DNA from: Lactobacillaceae bacterium UBA5807
GTDB lineage: Bacteria > Bacillota > Bacilli > Lactobacillales > Lactobacillaceae
Assembly: GCA_002418005.1 (NCBI GenBank)
Contig: DIDF01000049.1
Location: 1-11,755 of the forward strand
DNA length: 11,755 bases
Direction: 5' to 3'
This document shows, piece by piece, positions 6,682 to 11,755 of this stretch; positions within the stretch are counted from its first letter, which is position 1; every line of letters begins with the position of its first letter. Both the position numbers and the translations under genes were made by a program. Below the pieces are notes generated by a model. The model was given only the letters and a program-made list of their open reading frames with translations. It searched no databases and had not been told where the DNA came from.

Positions 6682-6734
6682 AATTTTAACCATCTTTTTC
6701 CTTTTACCTTATTTTTAAAGGAGGAAAGCAATTA

Positions 6735-8975
6735 ATGCTATGCCAAAATTGCCATAAAAATCAAGCAACTATCCATTTATATACTAACGTAAATGGTCAA
6801 AAGCAAACAATTAATCTTTGTCAAAATTGCTATCAACTCCTATCAAACAAAAAGAGAAACCCAGGAGGTGTTAACGATATGGCTCAAGACCCGTTTGGCT
6901 TCGGCGGTTTAGATGATATTTTCCGCGCTATGCAAAATGGCCAAAACCCAGAATTTGGCCAACAACAAGTTCCACCGACCCAACCTCAAGGCCCCAGTGG
7001 TCCAAATAGACCAAGGACTAGGGGTAATGGTTCATTACTCGGACAGTACGGAATTAATCTGACCCAACTGGCTAAAGATGGCAAAATCGACCCAGTAATT
7101 GGACGAGATAATGAAATTCAAAGAGTTATCGAAATCCTTAACCGAAGGACTAAGAATAATCCAGTTCTTATCGGTGAAGCTGGAGTTGGTAAAACTGCCG
7201 TCGTTGAAGGACTCGCCGAAAAGATTGTTGAAGGCGATGTTCCATCAAAACTACAAAACAAGCAAATTATTAGGTTGGATGTTGTTTCTCTTGTTCAAGG
7301 AACTGGTATCCGCGGACAATTTGAACAACGTATGCAAGAACTTATTAAAGAAGTTCAAGGTAACCCTGATATTATCCTTTTCATCGATGAAATTCATGAA
7401 ATTGTTGGTGCCGGAAATGCTGAAGGCGGCATGGACGCAGGAAATGTTTTAAAACCTGCATTAGCTCGTGGTGAATTCCAGTTAATTGGTGCCACTACAA
7501 TGAAAGAATATCGTGATATTGAAAAAGATTCAGCTTTGGCAAGAAGATTACAGCCAGTAACCGTAAATGAACCTTCCCCACAAGAAGCTATTAAGATTCT
7601 TAAGGGAATTCAAAAACAATATGAAGACTATCATCATGTTAAATATACTGATGATGCCATCAAGGCTGCTGTTGAACTATCTGATCGCTACATTCAGGAT
7701 CGTTTTTTACCTGATAAAGCAATTGATTTGCTTGATGAAGCTGGTTCACGAAAGAATCTTACCATAAATGTCGTTGATCCAAAAGCGATTGATGACAAAA
7801 TCAAAAGTGCTGAGGAACAAAAAAAGCAGGCTCTTCAAAGTGAAGATTATGAAAAGGCCGCTTACTACCGTGATCAAGTAACCAAACTTGAGAAAAATAA
7901 ATCTCAAGGAAATATTGATGATGGCAAGATTTCTACAGTTACCGCTGAAGATATGGAAAAGATTATTGAAGAAAAGACTGATATTCCAGTTGGTGAGCTT
8001 CAAAAGAAAGAACAACAGCAACTGAAAAACTTGGGAACTAATCTTGAACAACACGTGATTGGCCAAAACCAGGCTGTGGAAAAAGTTGCTCGCGCAATCC
8101 GAAGAAATCGAGTTGGTTTTAACGGTACCGGTCGACCAATTGGTTCATTCTTATTTGTTGGCCCTACCGGTGTTGGGAAAACCGAACTTGCTAAGCAGCT
8201 TGCAAGAGAACTGTTTGGAAGTAAAGATGCGATGATTCGGTTTGACATGTCGGAGTACATGGAACCACATTCAGTGGCTAAACTGATTGGTTCACCTCCT
8301 GGCTATGTCGGCTATGAAGAGGCTGGTCAACTGACGGAAAAAGTTCGTCGTCATCCTTATTCCTTGATTTTGCTGGATGAAGTTGAAAAAGCACATCCAG
8401 ATGTCCTTCATATGTTCCTGCAAATTCTTGATGATGGTCGTTTGACTGATAGCCAAGGTCGAACAGTATCCTTTAAAGATACAATCATTATCATGACAAG
8501 TAATGCCGGAACCGGCGATTCAACAGCCAACGTTGGTTTTGCCGCTGAAAGTGAAGGTAAGACTCATTCAGTACTTGGAAAATTGACCAACTACTTTAAG
8601 CCTGAACTTCTTAACCGTTTTGATGATATTGTGGAATTTAATCCACTTACCAAGGACGACCTCAAGAAGATTGTTTCTTTGATGATCGATGATGTTAACG
8701 ATATGTTAACTGATCAAAATATCAGGATCACGGTTTCCGATGCAGCAAAAGCTAAATTAGTTGAATTGGGTTATAACCCACAAATGGGCGCTCGACCATT
8801 AAGACGAGTTATTCAGGAACAAATTGAAGATAAGGTTGCTGATTACTTCCTTGATCATTCAAGAGCAACTAATTTGAATGCCGATGTTGACAAGGATAAC
8901 AATATTGTCATTTCACAAGGTTCACCTGCCAGTCCAAAAGCTGCCAGCACAACTTCTGATAAGACTACTAAGTAA
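6735..8975 (+). CDS. clpE: ATP-dependent Clp protease ATP-binding subunit ClpE
   Basis: Hsp100 unfoldase that feeds damaged proteins to ClpP or disaggregates them; in Gram-positives it is strongly heat-induced and also helps restore CtsR repression. The 746-residue protein shows the ClpE-specific N-terminal zinc finger (CQNC 3-6 and CQNC 29-32) and a Gly/Pro/Gln-rich linker (about 55-100). AAA domain 1 has Walker A GEAGVGKT (147-154) and Walker B ILFIDE. A UVR-type coiled segment follows (about 356-388). AAA domain 2 has Walker A GPTGVGKT (476-483), Walker B LILLDE (544-549), and sensor-2 GARPLRR (685-691). VGF at 600-602 is the likely ClpP-docking tripeptide. The start at 6735 is supported by AAAGGAGG with 10-nt spacing and by the zinc finger. 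A second strong ribosome site precedes Met49. A CtsR-type operator and a clear terminator bracket it as a single-gene unit. Confidence 0.97.
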   Translation: MLCQNCHKNQATIHLYTNVNGQKQTINLCQNCYQLLSNKKRNPGGVNDMAQDPFGFGGLDDIFRAMQNGQNPEFGQQQVPPTQPQGPSGPNRPRTRGNGSLLGQYGINLTQLAKDGKIDPVIGRDNEIQRVIEILNRRTKNNPVLIGEAGVGKTAVVEGLAEKIVEGDVPSKLQNKQIIRLDVVSLVQGTGIRGQFEQRMQELIKEVQGNPDIILFIDEIHEIVGAGNAEGGMDAGNVLKPALARGEFQLIGATTMKEYRDIEKDSALARRLQPVTVNEPSPQEAIKILKGIQKQYEDYHHVKYTDDAIKAAVELSDRYIQDRFLPDKAIDLLDEAGSRKNLTINVVDPKAIDDKIKSAEEQKKQALQSEDYEKAAYYRDQVTKLEKNKSQGNIDDGKISTVTAEDMEKIIEEKTDIPVGELQKKEQQQLKNLGTNLEQHVIGQNQAVEKVARAIRRNRVGFNGTGRPIGSFLFVGPTGVGKTELAKQLARELFGSKDAMIRFDMSEYMEPHSVAKLIGSPPGYVGYEEAGQLTEKVRRHPYSLILLDEVEKAHPDVLHMFLQILDDGRLTDSQGRTVSFKDTIIIMTSNAGTGDSTANVGFAAESEGKTHSVLGKLTNYFKPELLNRFDDIVEFNPLTKDDLKKIVSLMIDDVNDMLTDQNIRITVSDAAKAKLVELGYNPQMGARPLRRVIQEQIEDKVADYFLDHSRATNLNADVDKDNNIVISQGSPASPKAASTTSDKTTK
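6863..6881 (+). promoter_or_regulatory. Perfect internal Shine-Dalgarno and in-frame ATG inside clpE
   Basis: AGGAGGTG (6863-6870) is fully complementary to the 16S rRNA 3' end and lies 8 nt before an in-frame ATG (6879), codon 49. Initiation here would yield a 698-residue ClpE without the zinc finger. It is stronger than the site at the annotated start. Confidence 0.6.
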
Positions 8976-8990
8976 GTCACTTTTGTGATT

Positions 8991-9028
8991 AAAAAACCAT
9001 AACAATTAATTTTGTTATGGTTTTTTTT
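8991..9028 (+). terminator. Rho-independent terminator of clpE
   Basis: Perfect stem CCATAACAA (8997-9005) with TTGTTATGG (9012-9020), extended by flanking A/T pairs, 6-nt loop, then eight T (9021-9028). It starts 15 nt past the clpE stop. A run of six A before the stem would let it work weakly on the other strand. Confidence 0.9.
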
Positions 9029-9070
9029 ATATATTTAATGTTTTAATAGAATTTGAATAATATTTTAGAA

Positions 9071-9085
9071 AAGGAAGATTCTATG
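9071..9085 (+). promoter_or_regulatory. Ribosome binding site and ATG deciding the start of the MucBP-like gene
   Basis: AAGGAAG (9071-9077) lies 5 nt before the ATG at 9083. An in-frame TTG at 9053 would add ten residues but has no Shine-Dalgarno, so the ATG is preferred. Confidence 0.7.
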
Positions 9086-10234
9086 GGATTCTTTGGCTGG
9101 TTAAATAAAAAAATAAATACTTTCTCTGACCGAAGGAAAAGGCAACGAAAATCTTTTTATTCAAATAAAAAGGACTTTCGCCAGAACAAACGCTTTTCTT
9201 CAGAAAAAAGAGTTGTTAAAGAAAATCTTTCTGAAATGCCAAAACCTTCTGAAAAGCAGACTGTCAGTCCACACATTAAAACGCAAAATCCATTTGTGCA
9301 AAAACAAAAACAATTATTTAACCAAATTGTTGAAATGCAACAAGTTAAAAGCAAAATCACAATATTTTATGTGGACCAAAATAATCAACCATTAAGAAAG
9401 CCAGATATTTTGGTTGGCTTTTCAGGAGATACATACCACATAACTTTATCTAAGTTTAAAAACCACTATCTGGCCTTTGTCGATAACTTTACGACCCGAT
9501 TCACTGATCAAGATCAAGAAATAACATTCCACTATTCATTAAGAATTGGCCAGCCAATTCAAATTTTTTATATTGACTATGATAGTCGGCAAATAATCAA
9601 AAAAACAAATATCATTTCTGGACAAATTGGCACAACTTATCGGGTTTCCTCAGAAGAAATTCCTGGTTTTCGGCCAATCAACAGTATCGGCAAAACTTAT
9701 GGTATTTTCTCAGCTAAACCAACCAATATTGTTTTTCTGTATAGAAAAAATAACTGGCAAACAGTTCAAAAAGTTAATTATTATGTCAAATTAAATACCC
9801 AGCACCAAGTATTTTCCAATCCAGAGGGGGCCATTCTCCCCACCCCTATTCCGCAGAACCAAATCATTAAAGTTTTTGCTTCTGTAAAATCCACTTCTAA
9901 GACAACCTGGTTAAATATTGGCGGTCCTGAATGGATTAAAAACGAACAGGTGGAAATGAGTAACCCACCGGAAAATATTTATATCGACCAGATGACCAAA
10001 ACTTCCAGATCATCAAGTAATCTTTCTGGTTGGGTAGATTTTGTTGATGGTAAATTTGTTCCCCTGTTTAACAAACCATATGGAACGATGGTTAATCAAA
10101 TTAAAAATGGCACAAAAATTCAGATTATCGCCACTATATCTGATGATCAAGGTTTGATCTGGTACGAATTATTAAATCACACAATAATTTCTAGTTCTTA
10201 TGTCAAAATTAATTATGAAATTGCTGGAATGTAA
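9083..10234 (+). CDS. Leaderless protein with two MucBP-like and two SH3-like segments
   Basis: Function unknown. The 383-residue protein starts MGFFGWLNKKINTF, then a very basic, Lys/Arg-rich tail to about residue 46 and a Gln/Lys-rich linker to about 90. Next come two MucBP-like repeats: about 92-152, opening ITIFYVDQNNQPL, and 159-222, opening IQIFYIDYDSRQI and containing SGQIGTTYRV and IPGF. The C-terminal part has two segments resembling bacterial SH3 domains: about 231-292 (VNYYVKLNTQHQVFS...TTWLNIGG) and 316-376 (GWVDFVDGKFVPLF...GLIWYELL). MucBP repeats are normally found on exported, LPxTG-anchored adhesins, yet I see no signal peptide, membrane span or sorting motif. SH3-like domains suggest cell-wall contact. 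It may be cytoplasmic, released non-classically, or held by its basic N-terminus on anionic polymers or membrane; all of these are inference. No clear promoter was found in the 54 nt after the clpE terminator. A shared bidirectional terminator follows. Confidence 0.8.
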   Translation: MGFFGWLNKKINTFSDRRKRQRKSFYSNKKDFRQNKRFSSEKRVVKENLSEMPKPSEKQTVSPHIKTQNPFVQKQKQLFNQIVEMQQVKSKITIFYVDQNNQPLRKPDILVGFSGDTYHITLSKFKNHYLAFVDNFTTRFTDQDQEITFHYSLRIGQPIQIFYIDYDSRQIIKKTNIISGQIGTTYRVSSEEIPGFRPINSIGKTYGIFSAKPTNIVFLYRKNNWQTVQKVNYYVKLNTQHQVFSNPEGAILPTPIPQNQIIKVFASVKSTSKTTWLNIGGPEWIKNEQVEMSNPPENIYIDQMTKTSRSSSNLSGWVDFVDGKFVPLFNKPYGTMVNQIKNGTKIQIIATISDDQGLIWYELLNHTIISSSYVKINYEIAGM

Positions 10235-10257
10235 AGATCCTTTTGAGTAAATAATTC

Positions 10258-10295
10258 AAAAAAATTCGGTTAGCCTTTTGCTAACCGAATTTTTT
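10258..10295. terminator. Bidirectional terminator between convergent genes
   Basis: Perfect 14-bp stem (10261-10274 with 10280-10293), 5-nt loop, with GGTTAGC/GCTAACC at the core. It has a T run on the plus strand (10290-10295) and an A run on the left (10258-10264) that gives T on the minus strand. It serves the MucBP-like gene and the dipeptidase gene. Outer arms 10241-10256 and 10300-10316 extend the pairing. Confidence 0.92.
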
Positions 10296-10310
10296 AATTA
10301 ATTATTTACT

Positions 10311-11741
10311 TCAAAGATTTTTGTCCATATTAAAAGTAAGTTTGGAAAGGTTTAAGCTCTTTTCAAAAAGTTGATGATTAAAATGCTCAACATCTATTCT
10401 CATCTCTTTGACAAGCTGATGATTTTGCTCTGTCAAATCAGTAGTTAAGTCTGCACCTTTAAGCTGTGAGCTTTCATCCAAAGTTTCTTGAATGTGACTT
10501 CTGAGCTTTTCCTTAGTATTGGTTAAAAAGTCGACGTCATCTTGAATAAATTCAGAATAATGAGATTCAACTAAAACTGATAATTTCCGATACATCCAGT
10601 AAGCACTAACATCATCGCAATGAACCGGAGTATCCGAGTATGTTGGGTCCGTGTCGGTTGCATTAGCAAAAAATAGAATGTACGGGGAAAAAGCTGGCAC
10701 ACCAAAACAAAGCCACATTATAGCAGAACGATCTTGGGCGACATCATTTCTAATTTGTAAGACATGAGAATTCTGCGTCCGATTCATGGAAATTGGCCGA
10801 AAAAGGTATTTGGTATCTTCATTTCCCCGACTTAATGGATCATAGACCGTTTCGTTATAATGAGAACCCAGAATATATTCAATATCTTCAACACTAATCT
10901 TGTGGGTAGTATGGCAGATAAATGGCAAGTTAGAAGAAGTGGGGGTTTGTTTAATTTCTGGGTTTAAAATCCGCTGACCAAACCAAACTCTTGGGGTATT
11001 GTAGTGACGGTCTTTTTCGTTATCAGTTCCAAAAATATGTCTAAAATTAAATCCAGATTTATCAGGATTTAAATGATACTTATCAACAAATTCCTTAATC
11101 CCATCAGAATACATAAAATTGTTTGAATCGTTGAAGTCAACTTGTTGAATAGCGACCTGATTGGCTGTGATAGCGTAGGCATCATCAGGGATTATTTGAG
11201 CAACCCAATGGTGACCGGTAACAATCTCCATATACCAAACTTCATTCTTGTCATTAAACAATACACCATTACCCTCAGGAGAGCCAAACTTCTTAATCAA
11301 ATTGCCTAAATATTTAACCCCATCCCTGGCAGAATCAATAAAAGGTAAAACCATTGATTGAAGTGAGTCCTCTGCTAAACCATCTTTAACTAAGGGATCA
11401 AACGCTAAAGCCCGACAGTTACCGTAAACACTTTCGGTAGCACTCATACCAACATTTTTTTCGTTAAAGCCACTCTCTGCATAAACCCCTTCTTTTTTTA
11501 CTTCCACATTTGGAGTTTCTTGATAACGATAACCATTTTCGGGCATTTCAGCTTGAAAACCGTTTTGAGTAGATTTCCAGGTTTCATGACGATTAGTGGC
11601 AGCCGGGTGCATTAAAAATCTCTGAGGAGTAAGTGGCAAAAAAGTATCATCGTTGCGGGCAATCATTGTTGAGCCATCAATAGAGGCATCTTTTCCAACC
11701 AACACACTTGTGCATGCTGACAATTTTTTTGCATTCTTCAA
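10311..11741 (-). CDS. pepD: C69-family dipeptidase (PepD)
   Basis: Cytoplasmic dipeptidase of the Ntn-hydrolase superfamily, cleaving a broad range of dipeptides in the last steps of peptide use. The 476-residue protein shows the family signature around the nucleophile Cys10 (ACTSVLVGK), followed by DGSTMIARNDD (22-32), and later NEVWYMEIVTGHHW and YAITANQ. Length is normal for the family. In some members the N-terminal residues are removed so that Cys becomes the first residue. The start is odd: the only upstream in-frame start is TTG at 11741, and the 14 nt left before the window edge show no Shine-Dalgarno. A second TTG at codon 7 (11723) would leave three residues before the Cys. An upstream in-frame TGA excludes a longer protein. 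It is convergent to the MucBP-like gene and shares its terminator. Confidence 0.93.
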   Translation of the reverse strand: MKNAKKLSACTSVLVGKDASIDGSTMIARNDDTFLPLTPQRFLMHPAATNRHETWKSTQNGFQAEMPENGYRYQETPNVEVKKEGVYAESGFNEKNVGMSATESVYGNCRALAFDPLVKDGLAEDSLQSMVLPFIDSARDGVKYLGNLIKKFGSPEGNGVLFNDKNEVWYMEIVTGHHWVAQIIPDDAYAITANQVAIQQVDFNDSNNFMYSDGIKEFVDKYHLNPDKSGFNFRHIFGTDNEKDRHYNTPRVWFGQRILNPEIKQTPTSSNLPFICHTTHKISVEDIEYILGSHYNETVYDPLSRGNEDTKYLFRPISMNRTQNSHVLQIRNDVAQDRSAIMWLCFGVPAFSPYILFFANATDTDPTYSDTPVHCDDVSAYWMYRKLSVLVESHYSEFIQDDVDFLTNTKEKLRSHIQETLDESSQLKGADLTTDLTEQNHQLVKEMRIDVEHFNHQLFEKSLNLSKLTFNMDKNL

Positions 11742-11755
11742 ATGTCAAATTAAGT

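Noticed and set aside
7099..7452. Plus-strand 117-codon frame inside clpE
   Set aside because: Frame-shifted shadow of AAA domain 1; the clpE frame here encodes intact Walker motifs.
8000..8260. Minus-strand reading frame of 86 codons inside clpE
   Set aside because: It is the antisense shadow of the strongly conserved second AAA domain and has no ribosome site of its own.
9053..9082. Upstream TTG start for the MucBP-like gene
   Set aside because: It has no Shine-Dalgarno, while AAGGAAG stands 5 nt before the ATG at 9083.
11723..11750. TTGACA just before the dipeptidase gene as its -35 box
   Set aside because: No -10 element follows at 16-18 nt, and the start would fall inside the coding sequence.
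1..11755. CRISPR array, insertion sequence, tRNA or attachment site
   Set aside because: No regularly spaced repeats, transposase, cloverleaf-like sequence or flanking direct repeats were seen; the gene content looks like ordinary core genome.

Overview
The window looks like chromosomal DNA of a low-GC Gram-positive bacterium of the Lactobacillaceae. The sequence signs are AT-rich DNA, strong Shine-Dalgarno sites, a CtsR-type operator in front of a zinc-finger ClpE, HPr with both His15 and Ser46, a cre-like site, a C69 dipeptidase, MucBP-type repeats and a Listeria/lactobacillus-style lipoteichoic acid (LTA) gene set. Everything looks like core genome. I see no insertion sequence, prophage, CRISPR array or tRNA.

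Left edge (1-333): no protein gene. A near-consensus minus-strand promoter (93-121) fires out of the left end, and its leader ends in a sequence resembling the region just upstream of 16S rRNA in related bacteria. An rRNA operon probably begins just outside the window. A strong hairpin terminator (285-323) closes the LTA operon.

LTA operon (5772 down to 285, minus strand): a promoter, two GT4 glycosyltransferases that probably build the diglycosyl-diacylglycerol anchor, a UPF0104 flippase-like membrane protein, and LTA synthase (LtaS). Gaps are 2-29 nt with no internal terminator, so glycolipid anchor synthesis and polyglycerolphosphate polymerisation are probably co-expressed.

Central region (5787-6681): ptsH (HPr), with its own promoter, a cre-like site and a terminator, but no ptsI behind it. 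In related genomes ptsI normally follows ptsH directly. The 247-nt gap that replaces it is rich in hairpins. Retention of HPr with an intact Ser46 suggests that its regulatory role (HPr kinase/CcpA) outlived the sugar-transport role, as is known for obligately heterofermentative lactobacilli. A small unknown gene follows, divergent from clpE.

Right part (6627-11741): clpE under a promoter with a CtsR-type operator; it also carries a perfect internal Shine-Dalgarno before Met49. Next come a terminator and a leaderless protein with two MucBP-like and two SH3-like segments. A C69 dipeptidase gene lies convergent to it. The two convergent genes share a long bidirectional hairpin terminator.

The clearest points for a second look are the ptsI-less ptsH locus, the internal clpE start, and the MucBP/SH3 protein with no export signal.
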